A stretch of DNA of 64,000 nucleotides from Psychrobacillus sp042945595 (GCF_042945595.1 NZ_CP168493.1:3782001-3846000); one strand, 5' to 3'. Shown: positions 52,234 to 62,204, numbered from the stretch's first letter. Numbers and translations: made by a program. Notes: a model not told the origin generated them from the sequence alone.

Positions 52234-52263
52234 AAAAAAAGCGCTACAAATGCTGTAGCACTT
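52234..52263 (-). terminator. Terminator of the DedA gene
   Basis: Minus-strand AGTGCTACA / TGTAGCGCT with TTTTTTT, 8 nt after the stop. Confidence 0.85.
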
Positions 52264-52271
52264 TCCTTTAC

Positions 52272-52913
52272 TCACTTTTTCATACGACTTTTCAAAAGTC
52301 CTATTATTCCAGGTAAAACGGAAACAAATATAATAAGCAATAAAACCGTTGAGAAGTTATCTTTAATTATAGGGATACCTCCAAAGAAATAACCAAGTAC
52401 CGTACCTAAAGTTACCCACAACGCTGCACCTACCACATTATAAACGATAAAATAACGATAATGCATTTGGCTTGCTCCTGCAATAAATGGAGCAAACGTG
52501 CGAATAAATGGCATAAATCGAGCAATGACTATTGTTTTTCCGCCATGTTTGTTAAAAAACTGTTGTGCCTTAAACATCTTCTCTTGGTTAATCCACTTTC
52601 CAAGAAAACTATTAGGAGGAATGGAAGTCCCTACTTTTTTCCCAATCTGATAGTTCATCGTATCTCCAAGCACAGCTGCTACAAAAAAGACAATCCACAA
52701 CAAAGCAATGTGAAATGCTCCAACCGCCGCAAATGCTCCGCTTGCAAATAATAGAGAATCTCCAGGTAAGAAAGGAAAAATAACAACACCTGTCTCAATA
52801 AAGACAATCAAAAATAATATTGCATATGACCATCCGCCGAAATTATGAATAATATCCACTAAATGCTTATCTATATGCAAAATAAAACTAATCAACCCTT
52901 GAATAATTTCCAT
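52272..52913 (-). CDS. DedA family membrane protein
   Basis: 213 aa. SNARE-associated (VTT) domain with VFIETGVVIFPFLPGDSLLF, GDTMNYQIGKKVG and ARFMPFIRTFAPFIAGASQM, the acidic/Arg pair typical of DedA; members recycle undecaprenyl phosphate or flip phospholipids. Four to five helices. Confidence 0.9.
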   Translation of the reverse strand: MEIIQGLISFILHIDKHLVDIIHNFGGWSYAILFLIVFIETGVVIFPFLPGDSLLFASGAFAAVGAFHIALLWIVFFVAAVLGDTMNYQIGKKVGTSIPPNSFLGKWINQEKMFKAQQFFNKHGGKTIVIARFMPFIRTFAPFIAGASQMHYRYFIVYNVVGAALWVTLGTVLGYFFGGIPIIKDNFSTVLLLIIFVSVLPGIIGLLKSRMKK

Positions 52914-53071
52914 TTATTTTCTCACTTTCGTAAAATAATTTTTATTCATTATACCATAATATATTTACTTCAATATTATTTTACTTAACGAAGGCTTTAT
53001 CCTTTAATTATTCTGAAATTTTCTTTAAAATATAGAATATAGGTAATCTTTTAGAAATGAGGTTGATAACA

Positions 53072-53980
53072 TTGGGTGACATAGCAAATGGTATATGCTC
53101 GGAAGCTAAACCTGTTAAAGTCCCACATAGGAGTACTCCAAAAAAAGTCTTGTTTGCACGGACTATAATGATTGCTGTTGGTGCAATATTAATGGCTGTT
53201 GGATTAGAACTATTTTTAGTTCCTAACCTAATATTAGACGGTGGAGTCGTTGGTGTTTCCATCATTCTTTCTCATCTTACAGGTGTTCGTTTAGGAGTTT
53301 TTATATTCATCTTGAACATCCCTTTCTTTTTCCTCGGTTATAAGCAAATAGGAAAAACCTTCGCATTATCTACCCTATTCGGTATTACTGTTTTATCCAT
53401 TTTCACATCGTTATTACATAAAGTTGAACCTGTAACTACAGACTTATTACTTTCCACTGTATTTGGCGGAATTGTGTTAGGGATTGGCGTTGGCCTTGTA
53501 ATTCGAAATGGTGGTTCTTTGGATGGATCTGAGATTCTTGCAATCTTATTTAATAAAGCCCTCCCATTCTCTGTCGGAGAAATCATTATGATTATTAACT
53601 TAGTTATTTTCTCCGTGGCGGGATTCGTCTTTACATGGGAACAAGCAATGTATTCATTTTTAGCCTATTTTATTGCATTCAAAACGATTGATATTGTTAT
53701 TCAAGGTTTAGATGAATCTAAATCTGTTTATATAATAAGTGATTATATAGAAGATATTGGAGATGCAATTATGGACCGTTTAGGACGTGGTGTTACGTAT
53801 TTGCACGGTGAAGGTGCATTTACTGGAGACAATAAAAAAGTGATTTTCACCGTCATTACGCGATTGGAAGAGGCTAAGCTTAAAACGATCGTAGAAGAGA
53901 TTGATGATCATGCTTTTCTAGCTGTAGGTAATATTGCAGAAGTTCGTGGTGGAAGATTCAAGAAAAAAGATATTCATTAA
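53072..53980 (+). CDS. YitT family membrane protein (DUF2179)
   Basis: 302 aa if started at TTG 53072, 9 nt after GAGG; an ATG at 53057 gives five more residues but a poorer site. Six helices (VGAILMAVGLELFLVPNLIL, GVVGVSIILSHLTG, IRNGGSLDGSEILAI) and a soluble C-terminal DUF2179 domain (GDAIMDRLGRGVTYLHGEGA). Family function not established; predicted transporter. Confidence 0.87.
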   Translation: MGDIANGICSEAKPVKVPHRSTPKKVLFARTIMIAVGAILMAVGLELFLVPNLILDGGVVGVSIILSHLTGVRLGVFIFILNIPFFFLGYKQIGKTFALSTLFGITVLSIFTSLLHKVEPVTTDLLLSTVFGGIVLGIGVGLVIRNGGSLDGSEILAILFNKALPFSVGEIIMIINLVIFSVAGFVFTWEQAMYSFLAYFIAFKTIDIVIQGLDESKSVYIISDYIEDIGDAIMDRLGRGVTYLHGEGAFTGDNKKVIFTVITRLEEAKLKTIVEEIDDHAFLAVGNIAEVRGGRFKKKDIH

Positions 53981-53986
53981 ATAATA

Positions 53987-54027
53987 AAAGCCGATTACAT
54001 CCGTGGATGAGATCGGTTTTTATTTTT
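53987..54027 (+). terminator. Terminator after the YitT gene
   Basis: AAAGCCGAT / ATCGGTTTTT stem, then ATTTTTAT; convergent with the CoA-transferase gene. Confidence 0.8.
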
Positions 54028-55540
54028 ATACAAGTATTTTTACTTTTTGTAACATTGTGCCGTATTCCGCTAAATTCGTATGGAATGAAAATGCCTTCTC
54101 TAACACATGAGGAGTTTGTCCGCCTCTTGTTAAAGCTTCTTCATAGTAACGGCTTAATTGTTCTTTATACTGAGGGTGTGCACAGTTTGCAATGATTAGC
54201 TTTGCTCGTTCCCTAGGTGCTAGTCCACGTAAATCTGCATAACCTTGCTCCGTCACAACCACGTCTACGTCATGCTCCGTATGATCTACATGCGCTACGA
54301 AAGGAACAATACTCGAGATGTTGCCGCCCTTTGCAATTGACCTTGTCACAAAAATGGCTACTCGTGCATTACGAGCGAAGTCACCGGAACCACCAATACC
54401 ATTCATCATTTTTGTTCCAGAGACATGTGTAGAGTTAACGTTCCCATAAATATCGAATTCTAAAGCAGTATTAATAGCAATTAATCCGAGACGACGTATT
54501 ATTTCTGGATGATTTGTGATTTCCTGTGGTCTTAATATAAGCTGATCACGGTACTTTTCAAACCTTCCATATACCTGCTTCATTTTCTCGCTTGAAAGCG
54601 TAATTGAGCATGCAGATGCAAAGTTTACTTTTCCCGCATCTATTAAGTCGAACACAGAGTCCTGTAGTACTTCTGAATATACTTGTAAATCTTCAAACTC
54701 AGAGTCTATCATGCCATGTAATACAGCATTCGCGACGGAACCAATCCCTGATTGTATAGGTGCAAGTTTATTTGTAAATCTACCTGCCTTCACTTCTTCA
54801 CGTAGAAATGTAATTAAATGCTGCGCAATTTCTTCCGTTTCAAAATCTGGAGGAACAATTGTGGAGGGGGAATCTATATGTTTTGTAAACACAATGCCTT
54901 TTATTTTTGCTAAATCGAAAGGAATACCGATTGTCCCAATCCGAACATCTACCTTCGTTACAGGAATTGGCTCTCTTTTCCCTTGTTCTGCTGGTTCGTA
55001 TAAATCATGCAATCCTTCTAACAATTCAGAGTGCCCCATGTTTATCTCTACTATAATATTCTTTGCTTGTGATACAAATGTTAGAGAGTTCCCAACAGAA
55101 GTAGTTGGAATAATCATTCCATCTGCCGTAATTGAAACCGCTTCCACTATTGCAAAGTCAATTGCAGGTAAAGCTCCTGATCGAATCATTTCCGCTGTAT
55201 GGGATAAATGCTGATCGACGAATAGATGTTTACCAGCATTAATGTTTTTTCGCATTGTTGCATCTGCTTGGAATGGCAAACGCTTATTTATGATGCCTGC
55301 TTCTGATAATAATTTGTCTATATCGGAGCCTAAAGATGCTCCTGTAAAAATATTCACTTTAAAGTCTTCTTTTTTCGCTCTTTCCACTAAAGCAAATGGA
55401 ACCGCTTTCGCATCACCTGCGCTTGTAAAACCACTTAACCCCAATGTCATTCCATCTTGAATCCATGATGCAGCCTCATCCGCACCAACAACTAGACTAT
55501 GTAAACTATTATCCTTAATACGCTCAAGATTCTTTTCCAT
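54026..55540 (-). CDS. Acetyl-CoA hydrolase/CoA-transferase (succinate:acetate type)
   Basis: 504 aa from ATG 55540 (a GTG one codon earlier is equally possible). Class I CoA-transferase: GLSGFTSAGDAKAVPFALVE in the N-half, IQSGIGSVANAVLHGM then VYSEVLQDSVFDLI with the catalytic Glu, and GIGGSGDFARNARVAIF near the end. Likely moves CoA between acetyl-CoA and succinate or another acid. Next to a LytTR regulator on the same strand. Confidence 0.9.
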   Translation of the reverse strand: MEKNLERIKDNSLHSLVVGADEAASWIQDGMTLGLSGFTSAGDAKAVPFALVERAKKEDFKVNIFTGASLGSDIDKLLSEAGIINKRLPFQADATMRKNINAGKHLFVDQHLSHTAEMIRSGALPAIDFAIVEAVSITADGMIIPTTSVGNSLTFVSQAKNIIVEINMGHSELLEGLHDLYEPAEQGKREPIPVTKVDVRIGTIGIPFDLAKIKGIVFTKHIDSPSTIVPPDFETEEIAQHLITFLREEVKAGRFTNKLAPIQSGIGSVANAVLHGMIDSEFEDLQVYSEVLQDSVFDLIDAGKVNFASACSITLSSEKMKQVYGRFEKYRDQLILRPQEITNHPEIIRRLGLIAINTALEFDIYGNVNSTHVSGTKMMNGIGGSGDFARNARVAIFVTRSIAKGGNISSIVPFVAHVDHTEHDVDVVVTEQGYADLRGLAPRERAKLIIANCAHPQYKEQLSRYYEEALTRGGQTPHVLEKAFSFHTNLAEYGTMLQKVKILV

Positions 55541-55712
55541 CACTTGAGACCCCCCTTGAATATAGCATTTAGATAATCTTATCGTGTTTTGTCACAAATT
55601 CGATAAAAAATGCCTAACATACTATTTATGTGCATGAAGCAGAAAAATTAATTACTCAAACAGCACTCTCTAACAATTTTAAAATATTCTTTATTTACTT
55701 TGAATAATCAAA

Positions 55713-55760
55713 TGAAAAAAACGCTTGAATTACAGGGAATTTTCCCCTTCCTCAAACGTT
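55713..55760 (-). terminator. Terminator of the LytTR gene
   Basis: Minus-strand AACGTTTGA / TCAAGCGTT with inner GGG/CCC pairs, followed by TTTTTTCATT. Confidence 0.7.
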
Positions 55761-55765
55761 TATCT

Positions 55766-56410
55766 TTAAAATCCTAATAATTTTCGAAAATAACTAGAAT
55801 ATGATTGGCTTACGGATATTTTTTCTTCATTATCCATCGCAAGTACAAATGTAGAATGCGTATCAGGAAAAATTTCTTTTATATGATGTACATTGACGAT
55901 AAAGGATCTATGACATCGAATAAATATTTCTCTTGGAAGCCTATATTCAAAGTCTTGTAAGGAACTAGTATGTGTACCAGAGAACGTTTTCGTTACAATA
56001 TATGTTTTACGATCTCTAGCTTCTAAATATATAACATCTGAAAAAGGGATAGGTTTCCAACCATCCTGCGTTTTAATTGTAATAACTGATTTCCCTTCCG
56101 TGAAGGCAGGATAAATAGCTAAAACACACCCTTCCAATTCTCCTTTGAACTGAAATGGCACTGCCATGCCATGATAAGGCACTCCAAAAACTTCCCTATC
56201 AATAAATTCGGAAACCTTTTGCTTACTATGCAATGCTTTGTACGCAATTGTTCCTTCCTTTACAGAATCACCTGGGGTAATCCTCAAATCTATTCTCTTA
56301 CTTGGGCGATAATATATATATTCCTCCCTATTAGAAACGGCAATAGAAATTTCATCTGAAAATAGTTCACCAATAACGTCTAAGAGTGCAACAATGGATA
56401 GATCCTTCAT
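55766..56410 (-). CDS. LytTR-domain transcriptional regulator
   Basis: 214 aa. N-terminal PAS-like/sensor region (about 1-110; no receiver Asp cluster), then a LytTR DNA-binding domain (PIPFSDVIYLEARDRKTYIV, FIRCHRSFIVNVHHIKEIFP). GGAGGT 6 nt before ATG. Divergence from and closeness to the CoA-transferase suggest it controls that gene; the sensed signal is unknown. Confidence 0.85.
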   Translation of the reverse strand: MKDLSIVALLDVIGELFSDEISIAVSNREEYIYYRPSKRIDLRITPGDSVKEGTIAYKALHSKQKVSEFIDREVFGVPYHGMAVPFQFKGELEGCVLAIYPAFTEGKSVITIKTQDGWKPIPFSDVIYLEARDRKTYIVTKTFSGTHTSSLQDFEYRLPREIFIRCHRSFIVNVHHIKEIFPDTHSTFVLAMDNEEKISVSQSYSSYFRKLLGF

Positions 56411-56424
56411 CCTTTTACCTCCAT

Positions 56425-57378
56425 TTATTCACAAACGACTATTTCACGAGAAAACTGTTGCTTTGTTGTTATGCAACGATCTGTTACTTGTAAACCTACC
56501 TTCTCCAAACGCTCATCCATCGATTCAATTGTTACAATGACTACTTTCTTTGCAATTCTTCTGGCATGCTTTAAAATGGTGAACTGTTCTTCCCAAGATG
56601 CACTTGTATATAAATTGTAAGGTAAATCGATAATAGCTACATCATATGTTTCCGTGATGTCTTCTATTGCACTCTTTTTTACATCACCAGTTAAACCAAA
56701 ATAAGCAATATTTTCTCTTGATCCTTCGCAAACTAATGGATTAATGTCTCGACCAACGATATGTATTCCCATCGATAGCGCTTCTACTAATACAGTTCCT
56801 ATTCCACAACAAGGATCTATTGCTCGGATTCCTTTGGGATGTGGAACAGCGATATTTGCTACAGCCCTAGCAACGCGTGTGCTTAAAGCTGTAGAATACT
56901 CTCTTGGTTTTTTCACATGATGAAACCATATCGGTTCACTTTTTGTATAAGCACCGAAATACCAGCGACCACCGTATGGAACTATTGCATATAGCTGGTC
57001 GGGATTATGTAAATCAAAGTCTCCTTGCATCTCACTTCCGATTGTTCTTTCTATTTGAAGACGCTCGCTATTTTCAATTTTATCTTTGCCTTGGCGATCG
57101 TTAATTTTCAAAAATATTACCTTATTCGTCTCTTCTTCCGATCCAAAAGCGGAAGCGTGTGCAATGATCTCTTCTATTGTGTCACCATCTATCAAAACTT
57201 CTACTCGACCTTTCATAAATGGACTTCTACTAGGATCTATTTTCACTTGGCTTTTTATAATTTTTAACTCTGTGTCTTCTCCAAAAAAAGAGCGCATCTC
57301 TAAATGACATAGAGAGCGTTCTGCATCATTGTATGCATATGTATAAATGAATGCCGGTTGTCGGCTAAGTTTCGTCAA
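56425..57378 (-). CDS. Trm11/TrmG10-like RNA guanine-N2 methyltransferase
   Basis: 317 aa from TTG 57378 (LTKLSRQPAFIYTYAYNDAE), GGAGGG 6 nt upstream; an upstream frame runs 32 residues more without a site. THUMP-like N-part, then Rossmann methyltransferase: IRAIDPCCGIGTVLVEALSM (motif I), GRDINPLV, and catalytic IIDLPYNLYT (DLPY in place of NPPY). Close to archaeal tRNA-G10 enzymes. Target unknown. TATAAT at about 57407 is the likely -10. Confidence 0.8.
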   Translation of the reverse strand: MTKLSRQPAFIYTYAYNDAERSLCHLEMRSFFGEDTELKIIKSQVKIDPSRSPFMKGRVEVLIDGDTIEEIIAHASAFGSEEETNKVIFLKINDRQGKDKIENSERLQIERTIGSEMQGDFDLHNPDQLYAIVPYGGRWYFGAYTKSEPIWFHHVKKPREYSTALSTRVARAVANIAVPHPKGIRAIDPCCGIGTVLVEALSMGIHIVGRDINPLVCEGSRENIAYFGLTGDVKKSAIEDITETYDVAIIDLPYNLYTSASWEEQFTILKHARRIAKKVVIVTIESMDERLEKVGLQVTDRCITTKQQFSREIVVCE

Positions 57379-57574
57379 TTTATTCCCTCCAATGGTACTT
57401 CTATTATAACATGCTATTTGCTTCGAGCGAGATACATACTTAACTGTAGCTTGGAGTATCCTAAGCTTATTCAAATCAGAAAGGCTTTAAATTTGAAAAC
57501 ACTATCTCATGGAGTTATAATTGTCCTGCATTCGAATATTTTAGTATTAAAATATATAACTGGAGGAAATACAA

Positions 57575-58327
57575 ATGACTAGATTAGAAGGTAAAATAGC
57601 AATTATTACAGGTGCAGGTTCTGGTATGGGACGCGAAGAAGCACTTTTATTCGCAAGAGAAGGCGCAAAGGTTGTTGCAACAGATATTAACGAAGCAGCG
57701 GTTCAAGCAGTAGCAGAGGAAATTAAAGCAGCTGGTGGAGAAGCTATCTCCGTTGCTCATAATGTTGCTTCAGAAGAAGATTGGAATAAGGTCTACACTG
57801 AAACAATTAACGCTTTCGGTAAATTAGATGTTCTTGTAAATAACGCTGGTATTAGCCAACGTGGTTCTATGGAAGATTTAACTGTTGAACAATGGGATAC
57901 AATTATGAGCATTAACGTTAAAAGTGTGTTCTTAGGAACTAAATTATCATTGCCTCATTTCCGTGCTAATGGAGGAGGTTCAATCGTGAACATTTCTTCT
58001 ATCGCAGGGTTAAAGGGTAGTTCAGGAGCAGGTGCCTACACTTCTTCTAAAGGAGCTGTACGCATGTTAACAAAAGCATCTGCAGTTGACTACGGTAAAG
58101 ATAATATCCGTGTAAACTCAGTACACCCTGGTTTCATCGTGACGCCAATGAGTAAAGCATACATGGAAGACGAGAAAATGAGTAAATGGTTCTTGGCTCA
58201 AACTGCTCTTCCACGTGTTGGTCAATCAGAAGAAGTTGCTGAAGCAGTATTGTTCTTAGCATCCGATGCTTCTTCTTACATTACTGGTGTAGAACTTCCA
58301 GTTGACGGCGGAGTAACAGCGAAATAA
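57575..58327 (+). CDS. Short-chain dehydrogenase/reductase
   Basis: 250 aa classical SDR. Cofactor motif ITGAGSGMGREEA, Asp in ATDI indicating NAD preference, NNAGISQ, catalytic Ser in IVNISSIAG and YTSSK. C-terminal SDASSYITGVELPVDGGVTA. Substrate not deducible. GGAGG 7 nt upstream. Own terminator. Confidence 0.93.
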   Translation: MTRLEGKIAIITGAGSGMGREEALLFAREGAKVVATDINEAAVQAVAEEIKAAGGEAISVAHNVASEEDWNKVYTETINAFGKLDVLVNNAGISQRGSMEDLTVEQWDTIMSINVKSVFLGTKLSLPHFRANGGGSIVNISSIAGLKGSSGAGAYTSSKGAVRMLTKASAVDYGKDNIRVNSVHPGFIVTPMSKAYMEDEKMSKWFLAQTALPRVGQSEEVAEAVLFLASDASSYITGVELPVDGGVTAK

Positions 58328-58337
58328 TTATACATGT

Positions 58338-58376
58338 AAAAACCGATTTCTTCTGAAAAGAGGATCGGTTTTTTTT
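58338..58376 (+). terminator. Terminator of the SDR gene
   Basis: AAAACCGAT / ATCGGTTTT stem followed by TTTTTGATT. Confidence 0.85.
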
Positions 58377-58431
58377 GATTAGCCATCATTTTTATGGCTT
58401 ATAAAGACACCGCACCTGGTATTGTATAAAG

Positions 58432-59247
58432 TTAACATATCACACCGTCTTTTAAGTAGTTATATATTTCTTCCCCTATCTCCGTTAGAATTCGCTTCGA
58501 TAATAAGTCATCTACATCCTTCGATAGAACAGTTGCAATTAGCTTCCGTTGACCTATGAAAAAAATACCCACGTCATGACGCGTCCCTGGAAACCATCCT
58601 GTTTTATGCGCTAACTCCCAAGCAGTCATTCCATTATTAATATTGGAATATGGGGACGGCAACTTCTCTGGTAAGCAATCTTTTATTTGCTGCTTTTTCA
58701 TGATACCTATCATTTGTTCACTAGCCTCTGGACTTACTAACTCACCTGTTGTCATCTGTTTTAGCAACTTTGAAATATCATTAGGAGTTATTTGATTGAA
58801 TCCTTTTGGATTAGGGTTACTCATCATTAACTTATTATAAAAAGTACTCTTCTCCATACCCACTTCTTTCATCGTACGTACAATGTTGTCCACTCCAACT
58901 AGATCAATCAGTATATTCGTTGCAGTGTTATCACTTTGAATAATCATTAGCATAATTATGTCTTTAAGGGAGAGTGCTGTTCCAGGAGTCAAATGCTGAA
59001 GAACACCAGAACCTAAAACAAAATCTTCGGACTTGAGAACAATCTGATCTGATATTGCTAGTTTTCCCATTTCAGCGGCGGCGAAAACTGCTGCCATAAT
59101 AGGCACTTTTATAACACTTGCTGCGTAGAAGAGTTCGTCCCCATTCCACACCCACTTCTCACCTAAATCCAAATCTTCCAAAACAATGCCCCAGGTTCCA
59201 TCCGTTTGTTCAATCAATTCTAGAATACTATTTACAAGTGTTTTCAC
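58432..59247 (-). CDS. Class A beta-lactamase-like serine hydrolase
   Basis: 271 aa from GTG 59247 (GGGG upstream). SxxK motif ASVIKVPIM (about 44-51), SDN in IIQSDNTATNILI, and KTG in AHKTGWFPGTRHD are intact. The ExxLN motif of true class A enzymes is not evident (SNPNPKGFNQITPND instead), and there is no signal peptide or lipobox. So it is more likely a cytoplasmic esterase or peptidase of the fold, not a drug-resistance enzyme. Confidence 0.82.
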   Translation of the reverse strand: MKTLVNSILELIEQTDGTWGIVLEDLDLGEKWVWNGDELFYAASVIKVPIMAAVFAAAEMGKLAISDQIVLKSEDFVLGSGVLQHLTPGTALSLKDIIMLMIIQSDNTATNILIDLVGVDNIVRTMKEVGMEKSTFYNKLMMSNPNPKGFNQITPNDISKLLKQMTTGELVSPEASEQMIGIMKKQQIKDCLPEKLPSPYSNINNGMTAWELAHKTGWFPGTRHDVGIFFIGQRKLIATVLSKDVDDLLSKRILTEIGEEIYNYLKDGVIC

Positions 59248-59346
59248 ATTTTATCCCCTTTGTTGATATTTTTTAATTTTCATTGATTATAATCTATTAT
59301 AATTAAATAGTAAGGTATATTATGAACATTGAATAAATAATAAAAG

Positions 59347-60267
59347 GTGGAAATTCCTATTCAACAGTTATTTTTACTACAACGGGTACTTGATTATATC
59401 GATAATCATATTACGGAAGAAATTGATCCAGAGAAACTGGCTACACTTGTGTGTTATTCCCCTTATCATTTTTATAGAATTTTTGATAAGCATATTGGTT
59501 ATACGGTTATGGATTATGTACAAAAAAGAAAGCTTCAGTTTGCTTTATATGACTTAGTCCAAGGCAAAAAAATTATTCAAATAGCATTGGATTATGGTTT
59601 TGAAACTCACTCTGGTTTTACAAAAGCTTTTAAAAGATGCTTTGGAAGTCCTCCTAGCTTATATAAAATGCATTGCCCAATCTCATTGCCACAAAAATTG
59701 GATTTACTTAGTCTTCGTCAAAAACAAACTGGGGGCATCGTTATGCAACCGAAAATTGTTCATAAACAAGCTTTTGAAATTGCTGGCAAAACATTCGAGA
59801 GTGACATTGAAAAGGTCTCTTATACAAGAGATGCTCCTGCCTTTTGGGAACAAAGAATTCCACCGGATGAGGCAATCGAAAGAACACTTTACGATTTATT
59901 ATCTCCTAGAGAACATGGGGAATACTGTATTAATTTAAGTGATACGGATTCACAGGATAAATTCACTTATTTATTTGCAGTAAACTACGATCAAGAAATT
60001 CAGCTAACTGATGGATTAACAAGGTTGAAAATAAAAGCTGCGACTTATGCAGTTTTTAGAACCCCTCTCGTAGAAGCCGAACAATTTGTCCCTTCTATCA
60101 AAGGAACTTGGCAGTATATTTTGGAGGATTGGTTACCACAATCTCGTTATGAAGTAGATGAAACTGTTTATGACTTTGAATATTATGATGAACACTGCCA
60201 CGATTGGGAATATGAAAGAATATATATGGAAATTTATTTACCAATAAAAGTAAGAATTGAGGTTTAG
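59347..60267 (+). CDS. AraC-family regulator with GyrI-like effector domain
   Basis: 306 aa from GTG 59347. Two HTHs: IDPEKLATLVCYSPYHFYRI and IIQIALDYGFETHSGFTKAF; then C-terminal GyrI-like ligand domain (about 140-306, FEIAGKTFESDIEKVSYTRD). The GTG is only just preceded by AAAG, while AAGGTGG at 59343-59349 fits an ATT at 59359 better. So the start is uncertain. Followed after 1 nt by a GNAT gene. Confidence 0.85.
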   Translation: MEIPIQQLFLLQRVLDYIDNHITEEIDPEKLATLVCYSPYHFYRIFDKHIGYTVMDYVQKRKLQFALYDLVQGKKIIQIALDYGFETHSGFTKAFKRCFGSPPSLYKMHCPISLPQKLDLLSLRQKQTGGIVMQPKIVHKQAFEIAGKTFESDIEKVSYTRDAPAFWEQRIPPDEAIERTLYDLLSPREHGEYCINLSDTDSQDKFTYLFAVNYDQEIQLTDGLTRLKIKAATYAVFRTPLVEAEQFVPSIKGTWQYILEDWLPQSRYEVDETVYDFEYYDEHCHDWEYERIYMEIYLPIKVRIEV

Positions 60268-60268
60268 T

Positions 60269-61159
60269 ATGACTGTATATCAATTAATAAGTGATTATAA
60301 AAACATACAAGCATATAAGGAAAGCTTTAATGAACTGGCTAAAATAGTCTTTGGAATTGATTTTAAAATATGGTACGAAAAAGGTTATTGGAGCGACAAT
60401 TATATTTGTTATTCATACGTCGATGGAGATAAAGTGATTGCAAATGCTTCTATAAACAAAATGACGATTGTATCTAATGACAAAGAATATCAAGCCATAC
60501 AAGTTGGCACAGTTATGACGCATCCTGATCATCGTAATCAAGGGTTATCCGGTAAACTGATGAACCATATCATTGAGAAATATGAAAAAGAGTCTGATTT
60601 TATCTTCTTATTTGCTAATAAATCCGTTTTAGATTTCTATCCTAAATTTGGATTTGAAAAAGTACAAGAAAGTAGTTTTTCATTGAGCATATCAGATGTA
60701 AAAAAACAACCAACAAAATCAAGCAATTTAAGACGTTTAAATATTGAAAGTGCACAGGACTTGCAACTATTAGAAAGTTTTGCAACTGAAAGAATACCTG
60801 TATCAGCTTTCCTCGGAGTAAAAAATAATAAACATCTATTAATGTTTTATTTTATCCTAGTTTTTAGCGAGGCTATTTATTACATTGAAGAAGAGGGTGT
60901 AATTGTACTATTTAAACACGACGGTAGCCATCTTCACCTTTTTGATATAGTCAGCAAAAAAAGAGTGGAAATAGACTCCATTTTAAGTCATATTATTTCT
61001 ACTGAAACGGAGACAATTAATTTCTATTTTACTCCAGATGATAATGATAAAAAGTTCAATACCGCGCTTGTAACAGATAGTGATGATACACTATTCGTCC
61101 GTCCACTGATTAAAGATGTAACAGAACATTTTTTCTTTCCATTAACATCGCATTCTTAA
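60269..61159 (+). CDS. GNAT acetyltransferase, two-domain
   Basis: 296 aa from ATG 60269 (GAGG 6 nt upstream). N-terminal GNAT core with QVGTVMTHPDHRNQGLSGKL (acetyl-CoA loop Q/RxxGxG/A variant RNQGLSG) and VLDFYPKFGFEKV, then a C-terminal half without clear motifs, as in Eis-like or YitI-like proteins. Shares an operon with the AraC-type regulator. Confidence 0.85.
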   Translation: MTVYQLISDYKNIQAYKESFNELAKIVFGIDFKIWYEKGYWSDNYICYSYVDGDKVIANASINKMTIVSNDKEYQAIQVGTVMTHPDHRNQGLSGKLMNHIIEKYEKESDFIFLFANKSVLDFYPKFGFEKVQESSFSLSISDVKKQPTKSSNLRRLNIESAQDLQLLESFATERIPVSAFLGVKNNKHLLMFYFILVFSEAIYYIEEEGVIVLFKHDGSHLHLFDIVSKKRVEIDSILSHIISTETETINFYFTPDDNDKKFNTALVTDSDDTLFVRPLIKDVTEHFFFPLTSHS

Positions 61160-61251
61160 AATATTTGATGGTACAAACAAAAAGCACAACTCTTAATAGA
61201 AGACTAGATTGGAGAAATAGATAGTTATAGATGCAGAGGGGAATGAAAAAA

Positions 61252-61518
61252 ATGGAAAGAAATTTTAGTAAGTATTCTATCATTTTAACTGTTATTGGAA
61301 TTTTTGTTGCTTATATGGCTTTCCCACCAATTAGTATTGATCTATTGGGTTGGTGGGGAATATTTATTGGTTTTGGTATCTATTTAACAGGCATATTACT
61401 TGGAATCGTTGCTTTCTTTAAGAAAGAAAAAGGATTTATGAAGTATGTCTCGTTACTTTCCGTTTCATTAGGCGTTTTATTCATTGCATTTCTTTCTGCA
61501 ATTGTCGGTAAAATTTAA
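61252..61518 (+). CDS. Hypothetical small membrane protein
   Basis: 88 aa from ATG 61252 (GAGGGG about 10 nt upstream; an ATG seven codons earlier is possible). Three helices (about 10-27, 32-52, 65-85), KKEKG loop. Unknown family. Confidence 0.6.
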   Translation: MERNFSKYSIILTVIGIFVAYMAFPPISIDLLGWWGIFIGFGIYLTGILLGIVAFFKKEKGFMKYVSLLSVSLGVLFIAFLSAIVGKI

Positions 61519-61619
61519 CGAAAATTAATTTGTTACCCTTATTGAACTAACGAAGTAGTTTAGTTTAATAAATATTTTGGTTTTTATGGTACATTACAAT
61601 TTTAATTAGGGGGGGTTAA

Positions 61620-62204
61620 ATGAAAAAAATACATTTTTTTAAAGTGCTAATAATTGGTGTAGGAACAATTGCATTTATACTTTGGATTAGTGGATGGCTG
61701 AATCTTTGGATAAATGGAATTAGTGTTATTGCCAACGATGTTGAAGGTTATCGAATTCATTCCTATCCTGTTGATGGAGAATATTCTGTTAAGATTGATT
61801 TGAGTGATTTTGATAGTAATGAGGGGAAAGTGCTTTATGATGATGGGGAGAACCAAATTTACGTAGAAAAAGTATGGGTCAATGGTAATTCAGATTACGA
61901 AGTTTGGTTTAGGTCGAGTGGAACTTATAGTTTAAGAGGTGCAACTGTAGTTACTGGCAATGAACATGCACGAACCGATAATGGTTTTACACTTATTGAT
62001 CATGTTAACGCAATAGCAACATATCAAGGGGATTCTTTTAAAATATACCCTTCAGGTTCATCTGGTTTTAATTATAAGGATGGAGATTCATTTGGATTTT
62101 ATTTGTTTCCACATGATAAAGAGGTAGATGTCGATATTGAAAAAGATTCCTTTATAGAAGTGAAACTTTCAAATTTATATATGCATAATTGGGAGAAGAA
62201 ATAA
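61620..62204 (+). CDS. Hypothetical secreted/membrane-anchored protein
   Basis: 194 aa after AGGGGGGG. One N-terminal helix (about 8-34, VLIIGVGTIAFILWISGWLN), then a soluble domain rich in Gly, Tyr and Asp with no cysteines. No domain I recognise. A strong terminator follows at 62276. Confidence 0.65.
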   Translation: MKKIHFFKVLIIGVGTIAFILWISGWLNLWINGISVIANDVEGYRIHSYPVDGEYSVKIDLSDFDSNEGKVLYDDGENQIYVEKVWVNGNSDYEVWFRSSGTYSLRGATVVTGNEHARTDNGFTLIDHVNAIATYQGDSFKIYPSGSSGFNYKDGDSFGFYLFPHDKEVDVDIEKDSFIEVKLSNLYMHNWEKK

